Shown here: positions 41,339 to 50,336 of the stretch, in pieces
Position numbering within the stretch: the stretch's first letter is position 1
How the letters are laid out: each line of letters begins with the position of its first letter
DNA from: Chryseobacterium sp. JM1
GTDB lineage: Bacteria; Bacteroidota; Bacteroidia; Flavobacteriales; Weeksellaceae
Length of the DNA: 64,000 nucleotides
Direction of reading: 5' to 3'
Assembly: GCF_000737715.1 (NCBI RefSeq)
Contig: NZ_JPRN01000002.1
Location: forward strand, 434,001 to 498,000
Notes under the pieces: generated by a model
Told to the model about the DNA's origin: nothing
Seen by the model: the letters and a program-made list of their open reading frames with translations, nothing else
Database searches by the model: none
Made by a program: the position numbers and the translations under genes

Positions 41339-41969
41339 CTTTGGGTTCTTCTTTTTTCTGAATTTTTAAAAGCCTTGGATTATTCGCGCACTTTTTATTG
41401 TAAAGTTCAATGTAGGTTCCGTTGTCTTTCACTTTGGAAACAGCTCCTGAGGATTTACTGACAGTCAGTGTATAATGCGTTTTCTGGTAAGGACATTCCT
41501 TTGAGGTAAGTTTTCCGAGATCCAGGTAGTAATTGGCAGCATCTTCATAATAATTGCCGGCAACGTCTTTAAATTCCTCGTCTACCATATATCCTTCAGC
41601 CGTCAGAACGATAGCCGCTTCTTCTGCGTTATCAATTTTCCCGACGAATTTTCTCAAACCTTCAAGGTCTGTGATGTAATTCATCTTTCCGCCTGCAGCA
41701 TAAGCGATATAGTAAAAGCTGTCTTCTGTAGGGAATAAATTAAAGCCGGAAAATTGTGGTGTATAGTCTTTCTTTCCACCTGAAGTCCTGATCTCCTGAT
41801 TTTTACCATAGCTATTGTAGACCAAAACCCAGGAATCTATCCTGTCATTGGGAATAATTTGCTGTAAAATATTCGGGATACTGGAGAAATTTTTCTTGTT
41901 CTGAGAAAATCCCAGAAATCCAAAAAGCAGAAACAAAAAAATGGTTGATCGTGTTGCGGTTTTTATCAT
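41307..41969 (-). CDS. Secreted hypothetical protein
   Basis: The 220-residue protein has a hydrophobic signal (about residues 9-22, FLLFGFLGFSQN). The body has IPNILQQIIPNDRIDSWVLV, AEEAAIVLTAEGYMVDEEFK and YTLTVSKSSGAVSKVKDNG, ending in a highly basic tail (KKEEPKDEPKKSTRRK). The basic tail is encoded by the 32 bp shared with the GNAT gene. No domain is recognised. It is likely periplasmic. It lies downstream of manC on the same strand. Confidence 0.65.
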   Translation of the reverse strand: MIKTATRSTIFLFLLFGFLGFSQNKKNFSSIPNILQQIIPNDRIDSWVLVYNSYGKNQEIRTSGGKKDYTPQFSGFNLFPTEDSFYYIAYAAGGKMNYITDLEGLRKFVGKIDNAEEAAIVLTAEGYMVDEEFKDVAGNYYEDAANYYLDLGKLTSKECPYQKTHYTLTVSKSSGAVSKVKDNGTYIELYNKKCANNPRLLKIQKKEEPKDEPKKSTRRK

Positions 41970-42003
41970 AATTCAAAAATCAGCAGAAAGTTAGCCATTA
42001 TTT

Positions 42004-43086
42004 TTACATGAACTTATCTCCTTTCTTGAAACTTTTCAGATCAAGAACGTAGTCTTTAATCAGTTGATCATTGTCTCTCGGGCAGATCAGCAATGCTTTA
42101 TCTGTGTCTACGATAATAAAATCCTCAAGGCCGTCGATGATGACAGCTTTGTTATTGTTCTTCAGTCTGATGATATTCCCCTTAGAATTATAATTGAGGA
42201 AATGCTTCAGTTTTACCGCGTTTCCATCTCTATCTTTTTCAGTATTTTCGTATACTGAAGTCCAGGTTCCAAGGTCACTCCAACCCAGATCCGATGGAAT
42301 TACATATACATTTTTCGCCTTTTCCAGAATTCCGTTATCAATCGAAATTTTCTGTACTTTCGGGTAAATGGTTTCAATGCAGCTGTCTTCCTTTTCAGAA
42401 TTGTATTCGCAGGCCATAAAGTGCTGCATCATTTCAGGAAGATAGAGTTCAAATGCATGGTGAATGCTTTTCACATTCCAGATAAATATCCCCGCATTCC
42501 AAAGAAAATCTCCGCTTTCAAGGAAGCTTTGGGCAATTTCAAGAATAGGTTTTTCCGTGAACGTTTTTACTTTGAAATAATCTGAACTTTTCTTTTCTAC
42601 AAACTGAATATATCCGTATCCGGTATCCGGTCTGGTAGGCGTAATACCCAAAGTTACCAGATAGTCATGCTTGGCAGCAAGGTCAAAAGCAAGTTCTACT
42701 TTCTCCAGGAATACTTCTTCTTTTAAGATCAAATGATCCGCCGGAAGTACGATCATCGTTGCATCCGGATTAATTTCAGCAATCTTGTTCGCCATGTACA
42801 GATTACATGCCGCTGTATTTTTCATCAGAGGTTCACCCACAATGTTTTCTTCAGGAATTTCCGGAAGCTGCTGATGGGAAAGCGCAACGTATTCTTTATT
42901 CGTGATCACGAATATCTGTTCTTTAGGAATGATCCGGCTGATTCTGTCATACGTCTGCTGAATCATAGTACGCCCGATTCCTAAAATATCCTGAAACTGT
43001 TTTGGAAATTTCTGTGTACTCATAGGCCAGAACCGGCTGCCGATTCCTCCCGCCATGATGACACAGTATCTATCTGATTTTAACAT
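42004..43086 (-). CDS. manC: Mannose-1-phosphate guanylyltransferase
   Basis: The 360-residue cytoplasmic enzyme makes GDP-mannose from mannose-1-phosphate and GTP. AGGIGSRFWPMSTQKFPKQF is the nucleotidyl-transferase signature near the N-terminus, then VLPADHLI (metal Asp) and FTEKPILEIAQSF. GIFIWNVKSIHHAFELYLPE and VIPSDLGWSDLGTW complete the GMP-specific features. It lacks the isomerase domain of long ManC proteins. It overlaps the SprT gene by 7 bp. GDP-mannose would feed lipid or glycan synthesis. Confidence 0.95.
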   Translation of the reverse strand: MLKSDRYCVIMAGGIGSRFWPMSTQKFPKQFQDILGIGRTMIQQTYDRISRIIPKEQIFVITNKEYVALSHQQLPEIPEENIVGEPLMKNTAACNLYMANKIAEINPDATMIVLPADHLILKEEVFLEKVELAFDLAAKHDYLVTLGITPTRPDTGYGYIQFVEKKSSDYFKVKTFTEKPILEIAQSFLESGDFLWNAGIFIWNVKSIHHAFELYLPEMMQHFMACEYNSEKEDSCIETIYPKVQKISIDNGILEKAKNVYVIPSDLGWSDLGTWTSVYENTEKDRDGNAVKLKHFLNYNSKGNIIRLKNNNKAVIIDGLEDFIIVDTDKALLICPRDNDQLIKDYVLDLKSFKKGDKFM

Positions 43087-43679
43087 TCTTGCCTACATTT
43101 TTCAACCCTTGCCAGAGGCTTGAAAGAATACTTCCTTCCCGTAGCCAGGTTCTTACAAAGATAGTTTTTTTTAATCAGACCTTCTAATAAATACTTCTCG
43201 TTCCGGTAGATAAAAAATTCTCCTTTTTGAAGCTCTTCTATAAAGTGCAGTCTATCATCTTGTTTTTCAGTATGAAAATATCTTACAAGATCCGGGCTGG
43301 CCATAAAATTAGCCTTTGGAGATTTTGAAAATCTAATGATAATCGGCTTCAGATCCTCATCATAGACTTCAAGACTTTCAAGAAGCATGTTTCTGAAGGT
43401 CTCTTTCCATTCAATGCCGTGTGGCGAAATTCTGCGCCCATATTTCTCAAAAGCGATGAGATGGGCCAGTTCATGGGTAAGTACAAAGAAAAAAAGCGGT
43501 GGAGTCAATGTTGAATTCACCGTTATTTCATGGGAGTTATCAGGAAGTTTTCTGTAATCTCCCAGTTTGGAATTCCGGCTGCGTGTAACTTTTATGTGAA
43601 TAAAGTAATTTGCAAACCAAATCCTTAAGTATTTTAGTGTATTTTGAGGTAAATATTTTTCTAATGACTGGATAGACAT
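43080..43679 (-). CDS. SprT-like zinc metalloprotease-family protein
   Basis: The 199-residue protein has the SprT core. VLTHELAHLIAFEKYG contains the zinc motif His69-Glu70-x-x-His73, and HGIEWKETFRNML (His87 onward) supplies the third ligand. DYRKLPDNSHEITVN precedes it, as in SprT proteins. The usual C-terminal zinc ribbon is replaced by a Lys/Arg-rich tail with CKNLATGRKYSFKPLARVEK. It starts 1 bp after the tolC stop and overlaps manC by 7 bp, so tolC-sprT-manC is one unit. Confidence 0.88.
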   Translation of the reverse strand: MSIQSLEKYLPQNTLKYLRIWFANYFIHIKVTRSRNSKLGDYRKLPDNSHEITVNSTLTPPLFFFVLTHELAHLIAFEKYGRRISPHGIEWKETFRNMLLESLEVYDEDLKPIIIRFSKSPKANFMASPDLVRYFHTEKQDDRLHFIEELQKGEFFIYRNEKYLLEGLIKKNYLCKNLATGRKYSFKPLARVEKCRQEC

Positions 43680-43680
43680 T

Positions 43681-45021
43681 TTACAAAGTTAATGGAATTC
43701 CTGCATAGAAATTCAGCAATTTAAGACTGAAAAGATAATTGTATTTCGCCTGAGCCACAGATCCCTGTGCGTTTGCATAGTTGTTTCTGGCTACATTCAC
43801 ATCGTAAATCGTTGTTCTTCCTGCCGTATAACTTTTATCAGCAAATTCTAAAGCAAGCTTTGTACTCTTCTCTGTTTCCACCGCCGAAAGGAAGGTTTCA
43901 TAGTTCGCATCTACATCAAACTGCGCCTTCTGTACATTCTGTCTTACCGTCTGCTTCTGCTGCTCCAGAGTGATCTTAGCCACACTTTCATTAATTCTAG
44001 CCTGCTCTACCTGCAGTTTAGTATTTCCTTTATTGAAAATCGGAACATTCAGTGAAATACCTCCCTGCTGACCAAAGTTATCTTTATACTGTTGGAAAAA
44101 CTTTTTCTCTTTCACATAAAGAAAGTCACTTCCAATATTATCCGTATTCAAAAGATTATTGTAAAAACTTCCTATCCCCACACTAGCTGTAAGCGTTGGC
44201 CAGAAAGACGTTTTACTTACTTCTGTCTGCGCCATGGCAGATTTGATCCTGCTTTCTGCGGCTTTTACCTGAGGCTGGTTTTCAAAAGCTGTGGTAAGAA
44301 CTTCATCCACAGATCTTAAGGGTTGTTCCAGTTGGTCAGGAACCTCCACATATTCAATATCAAAATCTTTATAATCCGGAAGCTGTAAGAGCTGTGCCAT
44401 AGCAAAAAGACTTCTGCCCACGTTAATTTCAGCTGTTTTACGGTTTTGTTTTTCTCTCGCCAATGCTGCTTCTGCTTCTGCAAGGATAGTTTGGGCCGTA
44501 GTTCCTACCTGCGTTGTTATTTTGGCTCTGTCGTATTGCTTTTGAGCATTTTCAACAGCACTCTCCGAGATTTTTACAATTTCTCGGTTAAGAAGAGTGG
44601 TAAGATATTGTTGGGCAATCTGAAGAAAAATATCATTTTTAATGGTTTCCACATCATATTGGCTGGCTTCTACATCAAACTCTGTTTTTCTGATCGTTTT
44701 CTCAAGTCTCCCATTGTTGTACAGTAAAATATCTGCGCCCAGATTAGCACTGTTGCTGAACCTGTCATTCCTTAAACTTCCTGTTCCGAATGAAGTCTGC
44801 CCGAAACTTACGCTATTCGACATACTTCCTGACACTGAAGGCAGATACTGATTTCTGGCCATTTTAAGGTTAGAATCCTGAATCTGTTTAGAATATTGAT
44901 TTTGGATAACCTGTAGATTATGCTCTACGGCATAGTCTACGCATTCTCTTAAGGACCATTTCTTCTGAGCACTTAGTCCCAGATAGCTTAATCCAAAAAC
45001 GATAATCCAAACTTTTTTCAT
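43681..45021 (-). CDS. TolC-family outer-membrane efflux protein
   Basis: From the ATG at 45021 the protein is 446 residues, with a signal peptide (KKVWIIVFGLSYLGLSAQ). It has the duplicated TolC pattern of long helical hairpins: SLRECVDYAVEHNLQVIQNQ, YDRAKITTQVGTTAQTILAE and FADKSYTAGRTTIYDVNVAR. It should form the trimeric outer-membrane channel of an efflux or secretion pump. No inner-membrane pump is in the window. An ATG 30 bp upstream is less likely because an exact -7 element (45049-45056) overlaps it. Confidence 0.92.
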   Translation of the reverse strand: MKKVWIIVFGLSYLGLSAQKKWSLRECVDYAVEHNLQVIQNQYSKQIQDSNLKMARNQYLPSVSGSMSNSVSFGQTSFGTGSLRNDRFSNSANLGADILLYNNGRLEKTIRKTEFDVEASQYDVETIKNDIFLQIAQQYLTTLLNREIVKISESAVENAQKQYDRAKITTQVGTTAQTILAEAEAALAREKQNRKTAEINVGRSLFAMAQLLQLPDYKDFDIEYVEVPDQLEQPLRSVDEVLTTAFENQPQVKAAESRIKSAMAQTEVSKTSFWPTLTASVGIGSFYNNLLNTDNIGSDFLYVKEKKFFQQYKDNFGQQGGISLNVPIFNKGNTKLQVEQARINESVAKITLEQQKQTVRQNVQKAQFDVDANYETFLSAVETEKSTKLALEFADKSYTAGRTTIYDVNVARNNYANAQGSVAQAKYNYLFSLKLLNFYAGIPLTL

Positions 45022-45048
45022 ATTAATAATTTTCAATATTAGACGAGC

Positions 45049-45056
45049 CAAATATA
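45049..45056 (-). promoter_or_regulatory. Candidate -7 element (TATATTTG) of the tolC operon
   Basis: The minus strand reads TATATTTG, an exact TAnnTTTG match, 27 bp before the preferred tolC ATG. Its position excludes translation from the upstream ATG at 45051. Confidence 0.5.
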
Positions 45057-45118
45057 AAAAAGTTACAGTTTTAATAATTAATATTTTATTTTAAAAAAAC
45101 TTTTGTGAATTTTGCATC

Positions 45119-46363
45119 ATGACAAACGGACAATATCAGGAAGCTGTAGACTGGCTTTTCGTACAGGCTCCCAACTATCAGATCGACGGGCTGAAGGCCT
45201 ATAAACCTGGGTTAGACAATATTACAAAGTTGTGTGATTTTTTCGGCAACCCTCAGGAAAAGATAAAATGCATCCATATCGGAGGGACCAATGGTAAAGG
45301 ATCTTCGAGCAATATGCTGGCTTCTGTGCTACAGGATGCCGGTTATAAAGTAGGTTTATACAATTCTCCTCACCTTATCGACTTTACGGAACGCATCAAG
45401 GTCAACGGGAAAAACTGTGATAAAGAATTTGTCTTTGATTTTATTCAAAAACTAAAAACGCTTCCTGAAGATATCCTTCCCTCTTTTTTTGAATTTACCA
45501 CCATCATGGCTTTTGAATATTTTTATCAGCAGGGTGTAGATTTTGCTATTATTGAAGTTGGGCTTGGCGGAAGACTGGATTCTACGAATATTATTCAACC
45601 TCTTGTTGCTGCCATTACCAATGTACAATTGGATCACCAGAATATTTTAGGAGACACTATTGAGGAGATTGCAGCAGAAAAAGCAGGAATCATCAAGCCT
45701 CATATCCCTATTATTTCAGGAGACGAAACGGATAAGGTTAAAAATATCATCAGACAGAAGGCTGAACTTGAAAATGCTCCGTTTATTGACGCTACAACGA
45801 TTCATACAGAACTTGTTTCTGATCTTAAAGGAAATTACCAGAAGAAAAACATCCGCGTTGTTCTTGCATTGGTTGAGGAATTAAAAAAGCTGACTATCAG
45901 TATTTCTGATGAAAATATAGAGAACGGACTGCTTCATGTGCATCAAAATACTGGATTTATCGGTCGCTGGTTCGAGTTTTCTCAGGACCCTCTTACCATT
46001 TGTGATACGGGACACAATCAGGCCGGATTGGAGTATGTTTTTTCTCAGCTCAACTCTATAGACCGTCACAAGCACGTCATTTTGGGCTTTGTCAATGACA
46101 AAAAGATAGATGAAGTGATGGCTCTCCTTCCTGAAAATTCTGAGTTTTATTTTGCAAAACCATCCATCAACAGGGGAAGACACCCCGAAGACTATGAAAA
46201 TCTTCTGCAGGAGGCAAAAATTTTTTATAAAATTTTCGATTCTGTACAGGAAGCGTATCTTTCTGCAAAAGAGCGATGTACAAAAGAAGAAATGATTTTC
46301 ATCGGCGGAAGTAACTTTGTAGTTGGAGAATTTTTAGAAAAAAATTTGGAGATTTCCGAATAA
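45119..46363 (+). CDS. folC: Bifunctional folylpolyglutamate/dihydrofolate synthase
   Basis: The 414-residue cytoplasmic Mur-ligase-family enzyme adds glutamate to dihydropteroate and folates. The ATP loop HIGGTNGKGSSSNMLASVLQ lies near residues 56-75, then LYNSPHLIDFTERIKVNG and FAIIEVGLGGRLDSTNII. The C-terminal domain has CDTGHNQAGLEYVF and the closing FIGGSNFVVGEF. Length and motifs are complete. Its end overlaps the promoter for the two tRNA-Val genes. Confidence 0.95.
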   Translation: MTNGQYQEAVDWLFVQAPNYQIDGLKAYKPGLDNITKLCDFFGNPQEKIKCIHIGGTNGKGSSSNMLASVLQDAGYKVGLYNSPHLIDFTERIKVNGKNCDKEFVFDFIQKLKTLPEDILPSFFEFTTIMAFEYFYQQGVDFAIIEVGLGGRLDSTNIIQPLVAAITNVQLDHQNILGDTIEEIAAEKAGIIKPHIPIISGDETDKVKNIIRQKAELENAPFIDATTIHTELVSDLKGNYQKKNIRVVLALVEELKKLTISISDENIENGLLHVHQNTGFIGRWFEFSQDPLTICDTGHNQAGLEYVFSQLNSIDRHKHVILGFVNDKKIDEVMALLPENSEFYFAKPSINRGRHPEDYENLLQEAKIFYKIFDSVQEAYLSAKERCTKEEMIFIGGSNFVVGEFLEKNLEISE

Positions 46364-46375
46364 GTCGTATATTTG
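46345..46375 (+). promoter_or_regulatory. Promoter of the tandem tRNA-Val genes
   Basis: TTTG at 46345-46348 and TATATTTG at 46368-46375 are exact Bacteroidota elements, 19 bp apart. They overlap the last codons of folC and lie 30 bp before the first tRNA. Confidence 0.8.
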
Positions 46376-46404
46376 CACCACTCTAAACGAGGAAACAAGT
46401 ATAG

Positions 46405-46479
46405 GGGCTCTTAGCTCAGTTGGTTCAGAGCATCTGGTTTACACCCAGAGGGTCGGGGGTTCGAATCCCTCAGGGCCCA
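46405..46479 (+). tRNA. tRNA-Val (anticodon TAC), copy 1
   Basis: The 75-nt cloverleaf has acceptor arms GGGCTCT/AGGGCCC, D-arm GCTC/GAGC, anticodon stem TCTGG/CCAGA around TTTACAC (anticodon TAC) and T-arm GGGGG/CCCTC with loop TTCGAAT. The discriminator is A, and CCA is not encoded. It reads GUA and, by wobble, other Val codons. Confidence 0.97.
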
Positions 46480-46514
46480 CACAAAGGTAACTGAAGCCTT
46501 TCAAAAAAAATTCA

Positions 46515-46589
46515 GGGCTCTTAGCTCAGTTGGTTCAGAGCATCTGGTTTACACCCAGAGGGTCGGGGGTTCGAATCCCTCAGGGCCCA
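46515..46589 (+). tRNA. tRNA-Val (anticodon TAC), copy 2
   Basis: This is an identical 75-nt copy of the preceding gene, 35 bp downstream, with the same anticodon. The short spacer has no similarity to the downstream side, so the repeat covers the tRNA itself only. Confidence 0.97.
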
Positions 46590-46590
46590 C

Positions 46591-46622
46591 AAAATCTCTC
46601 AGTTTTCTGGGAGATTTTTTTT
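46591..46622 (+). terminator. Rho-independent terminator after the tRNA genes
   Basis: AAATCTCTCAG and CTGGGAGATTT form an 11-bp stem (one wobble) with a TTTT loop, and run into TTTTTT. It starts 2 bp after the second tRNA. Confidence 0.85.
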
Positions 46623-46633
46623 GTTTATCACCA

Positions 46634-46661
46634 TTGATAGATATTATATTCTTTACCTTTG
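46634..46661 (+). promoter_or_regulatory. Promoter of the glycosyltransferase gene
   Basis: TTG at 46634-46636 and TACCTTTG at 46654-46661 are 17 bp apart; the -7 element is exact. The TTG start codon of the next gene is 27 bp on. Confidence 0.55.
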
Positions 46662-46688
46662 CGGTCTTAGTCACAAGTATACTATTTT

Positions 46689-47810
46689 TTGAAGGAACTT
46701 CATCTTATATCGTTCAATTACCCCTATCCTCCCTCTTACGGAGGCATTATCGATGTTTACTATAAGATCAAAGCATTGTCGGACACAGGCATTAAGATCC
46801 ATCTGCACTGTTTTGTAGATAAGATCCCGGGGACCATTGATCAGGAAATTAAAAGTATTACAGAAAACGTCTTCTTTTACAGGAAAAAGAAAAACCCGCT
46901 TCAATATTTTTCTGCAGTTCCTTTTGCGGCTTCTATAAGAACTTCTGATGCGCTTTTTAAAAATCTCATGAGCGTACAAGCTCCTATCCTATTTGAAGGC
47001 CTACAAACCACACATATTATCCGCAAACTAAAAGACAAAGACTATAATCTTTATCTTCGGTTACACAATAATGAAACGGAGTATTACAAAGGGCTTTCTT
47101 CTTCAGAAAAAAATGTTTTCAAGAAGCTTATTTATAAGATTGAATCTTTAAAGTACGCAGACTATCAAAAAAGAACTTTAAAAGAATTTAAAGGGGTTTT
47201 CTGCCTTTCTGAGAAGGAATTTAATGAAGTGGATGCCTACTCGAAAAATGCACACCTCATCCATATCTTTCATGGCAACGGATCCGTAAAATATCTGGAC
47301 AAAAAAGGAGATTATTTTCTTTTTCATGGTGACCTCAGCATATCGGATAACAGAAAAGCATTAGAGGAAACTATCAGTATGTTTAAAAACCTTCCTCAGC
47401 ACCAACTTGTTGTTGCATCTGACCGCGCCGGTGAGGATTTAAAAAAGAAAATCAGCGATATCGGAAACATCAGTCTTGTACCCATTGAAACGACTGAAAA
47501 TTTACACCACCTTTTTGAAAATGCACATGCCAATATTCTCCTCTCCTACCAGAATTCCGGCACAAAAGTAAAACTGTTTAACGCATTGTACAACAGTAGA
47601 TTTGTTATTATTAACGAAAACATAACTGATGACAGCGCCTTGATGGATTTATGCCATTTCGGCTCCGGTTCGGACGGAATCCGCCAGCACATTATTGAAA
47701 TAGCCGCAAAAGACTATGACGAAAATGATGAAAGAAGAAAAGTTCTGGAAAAGAACTATTCTGACGATGCTAAAGCCGAAGAAATGGTTAAAATTATCTT
47801 TAAAGACTGA
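46689..47810 (+). CDS. Glycosyltransferase-like protein (GT4-type)
   Basis: The 373-residue protein opens KELHLISFNYPYPPSYGGII, the usual start of GT-B glycosyltransferases. It uses a TTG start because no earlier ATG fits and the promoter lies just upstream. A C-terminal donor domain is suggested by GDYFLFHGDLSISDNRKALE, HQLVVASDRAGEDLKKKI and ANILLSYQNSGTKVKLFNAL. The exact sugar and acceptor are unknown. Its last 11 bp overlap the converging GT9 gene. Confidence 0.8.
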   Translation: MKELHLISFNYPYPPSYGGIIDVYYKIKALSDTGIKIHLHCFVDKIPGTIDQEIKSITENVFFYRKKKNPLQYFSAVPFAASIRTSDALFKNLMSVQAPILFEGLQTTHIIRKLKDKDYNLYLRLHNNETEYYKGLSSSEKNVFKKLIYKIESLKYADYQKRTLKEFKGVFCLSEKEFNEVDAYSKNAHLIHIFHGNGSVKYLDKKGDYFLFHGDLSISDNRKALEETISMFKNLPQHQLVVASDRAGEDLKKKISDIGNISLVPIETTENLHHLFENAHANILLSYQNSGTKVKLFNALYNSRFVIINENITDDSALMDLCHFGSGSDGIRQHIIEIAAKDYDENDERRKVLEKNYSDDAKAEEMVKIIFKD

Positions 47811-48771
47811 CCGCCTTTACTATTTTCTGGACACTCAGTTCTTCAAGACAGGCCCAATCCCCACGATAACATTCTTTATCCCCAAAAACAGAGCAAGGTC
47901 TGCAGGTAAGATCAGTCACCTGAACTACATCATTTTCACTCTGTCCAAAGCCTAAAAACCCTGCATACGGATGCGTAGAGCCCCAGATAGAAACACATCT
48001 GGTTCCCATAAGACTGGCAAGGTGCATATTGGCAGAATCCATGGAGATCATTAATTCAAGTTCGGAGATTTTGTGAAGCTCCTGTGAGAGATTTAATTTT
48101 CCGGAAAGACTTTTTGTATTAGGAATTTCGCTTTCCCATTTCTCAAGGGTTTCCGTTTCTTTTTTACCACCGCCAAAGAAATAGATGGTGTGTTTTTGAG
48201 CCAGAATCTTCACCAGCTCATATGATTTTTCCAAAGGAAGCATCTTTCCCCTGTGCTGTGCAAAAGGCGCAAAACCTATCCCTGATTTTTGTCCCGGTGC
48301 AGGTCTCAACTGATGAGAAAGTTCCACTTTAAAACCAATCGCACGGAAAACATCTGCATAGCGCTCAACCGTCTTTTTTAACTGTACTTTATTCAGGTTC
48401 CAGACATCAGTGAGTTCTTCCTTTTCTTCTTTTCCTTTATTGATTTTAAAGACTTTAAGTCCTTTTCGTCTGTAGATCTTATCCAGAATCTTGGTTCGGA
48501 TCACATCATGAAGATTCGCTATAAAATCAGGATTAAATTCTTTGATCAGTTCATTGGCAAGCCTCCTCAGTCCAAAGAATCCTTTATACTCATCAAGGTT
48601 AATTCCTTTGAATATAACGTTCGGAATATCAGCAAATAAGCTTTCGAAATTTTTTCTGGAAACCATGATAATTTCCACATCCGGATTCTGCTCCAGAAAC
48701 TCCCTGAAGACAGGCGCTGTCATAGCGACATCACCGAAAGCGGAAAAACGATATGCTAGAATTCTGGTCAA
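47800..48771 (-). CDS. GT9-family glycosyltransferase (heptosyltransferase-like)
   Basis: The 323-residue protein has the heptosyltransferase pattern: ILAYRFSAFGDVAMTAPVFR at the N-terminus, then FAPFAQHRGKMLPLEKSYEL with the sugar-binding Lys, and LMISMDSANMHLASLMGTRC. GSTHPYAGFLGFG near the C-terminus is the nucleotide pocket. It should transfer a sugar to LPS core or a similar acceptor. SufE lies 2 bp upstream on the same strand. No LPS cluster is otherwise visible. Confidence 0.9.
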   Translation of the reverse strand: MTRILAYRFSAFGDVAMTAPVFREFLEQNPDVEIIMVSRKNFESLFADIPNVIFKGINLDEYKGFFGLRRLANELIKEFNPDFIANLHDVIRTKILDKIYRRKGLKVFKINKGKEEKEELTDVWNLNKVQLKKTVERYADVFRAIGFKVELSHQLRPAPGQKSGIGFAPFAQHRGKMLPLEKSYELVKILAQKHTIYFFGGGKKETETLEKWESEIPNTKSLSGKLNLSQELHKISELELMISMDSANMHLASLMGTRCVSIWGSTHPYAGFLGFGQSENDVVQVTDLTCRPCSVFGDKECYRGDWACLEELSVQKIVKAVSL

Positions 48772-48773
48772 GT

Positions 48774-49193
48774 CTAAGATTTTAACTGATAAGCAACTGC
48801 GTAAAATTTAATCTGCTTGGTCATCGCCATTAATCCGTTGGCTCTGGAAGGCGAAAGAAACTCCTGAAGTCCGATTTCTGCAATGAATTCAAAATCAGAA
48901 TCTAAGATTTCCTGGGTAGAATGACCGCTGTAAATACTTACCAAAAGAGAAACAATTCCCTTTGGAAGAATACCGTCTGAATCAGCATCGAAAAAAAGCT
49001 TACCATCTTTGAATTCAGCATCGATCCAAACCTTACTCTGACAGCCTTTGATGAGATTATCATCTGTTTTTCTGTCTTCAGGCAGTCCTTTTAATTCTTT
49101 TCCAAGATCAATAATATATTCATACTTCTGTTCCCAGTCATCAAGAAACGCGAATTCGTCAATTATTTCCTGCTGTTTTTCTTTAATGGTCAT
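48774..49193 (-). CDS. sufE: SufE-family sulfur acceptor protein
   Basis: The 139-residue cytoplasmic protein accepts persulfide sulfur from SufS for iron-sulfur assembly. DNLIKGCQSKVWIDAEFKDG has the acceptor Cys in GCQS, then SDGILPKGIVSLLVSIYSG and GLQEFLSPSRANGLMAM, the family hallmarks. SufS and SufBCD are not nearby; the flanking genes are glycosyltransferases. An exact -7 element (TATCTTTG, minus strand, 49214-49221) lies 20 bp upstream of the ATG. Confidence 0.95.
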   Translation of the reverse strand: MTIKEKQQEIIDEFAFLDDWEQKYEYIIDLGKELKGLPEDRKTDDNLIKGCQSKVWIDAEFKDGKLFFDADSDGILPKGIVSLLVSIYSGHSTQEILDSDFEFIAEIGLQEFLSPSRANGLMAMTKQIKFYAVAYQLKS

Positions 49194-49241
49194 TTTTTAA
49201 CAATTATCTTTTGCAAAGATAACCAATTTTATAAAGATAAT

Positions 49242-50336
49242 TTATGAAGATGCTTTTTCGAAAAGCTGTAAAATCTTCATTTCTTCATTTTCCCAGCAAA
49301 AAACGTCCGCAGCTTTATCAAGTTCGTTGCCGTAATCTCTCCTTCCTCTCTTCAACACCCTGTTAATTGCTTTCTCGATCGTTTCAGGCTGATGATCAGT
49401 AACAATTTCTCCTATGTCAAACTGGTTTTTAATACGCATCATTTCAGGAAAGTTGATCATGACTAGCGGCACCCTGGACTGAATATAGTCACAGACTTTA
49501 TTGGGAAGAGAGAAAAAATAACTTACTCCATTATTTTCTTCAAGACTGAATCCTACATCTGCTGTTTTGGTGACTTCTCTAAGGTTTTCCGGCTTCAGCT
49601 TACCCAGAAAAAACACTTTATCCTGCAGTTTCTCCTGAATGACAAGATCCTCATACGTTTTCTTTAAAGGACCGTCTCCTGCGATTTTTAAAACAGCATT
49701 CTGAATAGAATGCATCGCCAGAATCACTTTATCAATCCCTCTGGATTGGTTTACGGCACCCTGATACAGTATTATCTTAGGATCATTATTTGGAATTTCG
49801 GGTATAGAAAGGATTTTTCTTGGAATATTTCTTACCACCACAGCGTCTACCTTATACTTTTCATGGAACCATTCGGCATAACTCTGACTTTCCGTCATCA
49901 TGAATTGTATTTTAGGAACCATATTCCCTTCCAGCAGTCTCCAGAATTTCTGTGAAAATCTATTTTGTACCGCCGGCATTTCCGTGAAAATCTCATGGCT
50001 GTCAAAAACCAGAGGAATATTCAGTTTTTTTGCGATCAGGTAATTGGGAAGAAGGGCATCAATATCGTTGGCGAGAAGAATCGTATTCTGATCTGCCTTT
50101 TTCTTTAGCTGCTTATACAATTTCCAGTTGAATTCAAAATAAGCCGTTTTTAAACTTGTTGATTTTAATTGTATCCGGGAAAAAGGATAAGGACGTTCCA
50201 TCTTTTCATTCCCACCCCAGTCATTTCCTATAAGTTCCACAGGATATCCATTGTCAAAAAGGGTTTTACAGACTTTTTCTATTCTCTGATCTGTATAGAG
50301 GCTGCTAAAGGCAGAAACCAATATTTTCTTCTTCAT
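49242..50336 (-). CDS. GT4-family glycosyltransferase
   Basis: The 364-residue protein (start at 50336, KKKILVSAFSSLYTDQRIEK) has the GT-B two-domain pattern with LANDIDALLPNYLIAKKLNI, PLVFDSHEIFTEMPAV and the donor part KIILYQGAVNQSRGIDKVIL, IAGDGPLKKTYEDLV and ADVGFSLEENNGVSYFFSLP. An upstream in-frame start (50411) would overlap the YgjV-like gene. The ATG shares one base with that stop (TAATG), so the two are coupled. Sugar specificity unknown. Confidence 0.88.
   Translation of the reverse strand: MKKKILVSAFSSLYTDQRIEKVCKTLFDNGYPVELIGNDWGGNEKMERPYPFSRIQLKSTSLKTAYFEFNWKLYKQLKKKADQNTILLANDIDALLPNYLIAKKLNIPLVFDSHEIFTEMPAVQNRFSQKFWRLLEGNMVPKIQFMMTESQSYAEWFHEKYKVDAVVVRNIPRKILSIPEIPNNDPKIILYQGAVNQSRGIDKVILAMHSIQNAVLKIAGDGPLKKTYEDLVIQEKLQDKVFFLGKLKPENLREVTKTADVGFSLEENNGVSYFFSLPNKVCDYIQSRVPLVMINFPEMMRIKNQFDIGEIVTDHQPETIEKAINRVLKRGRRDYGNELDKAADVFCWENEEMKILQLFEKASS

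Noticed and set aside
46405..46589. Tandem tRNA-Val as an integration site (att duplication)
   Set aside because: No integrase or foreign genes flank it, and the whole tRNA is duplicated rather than its 3' end.
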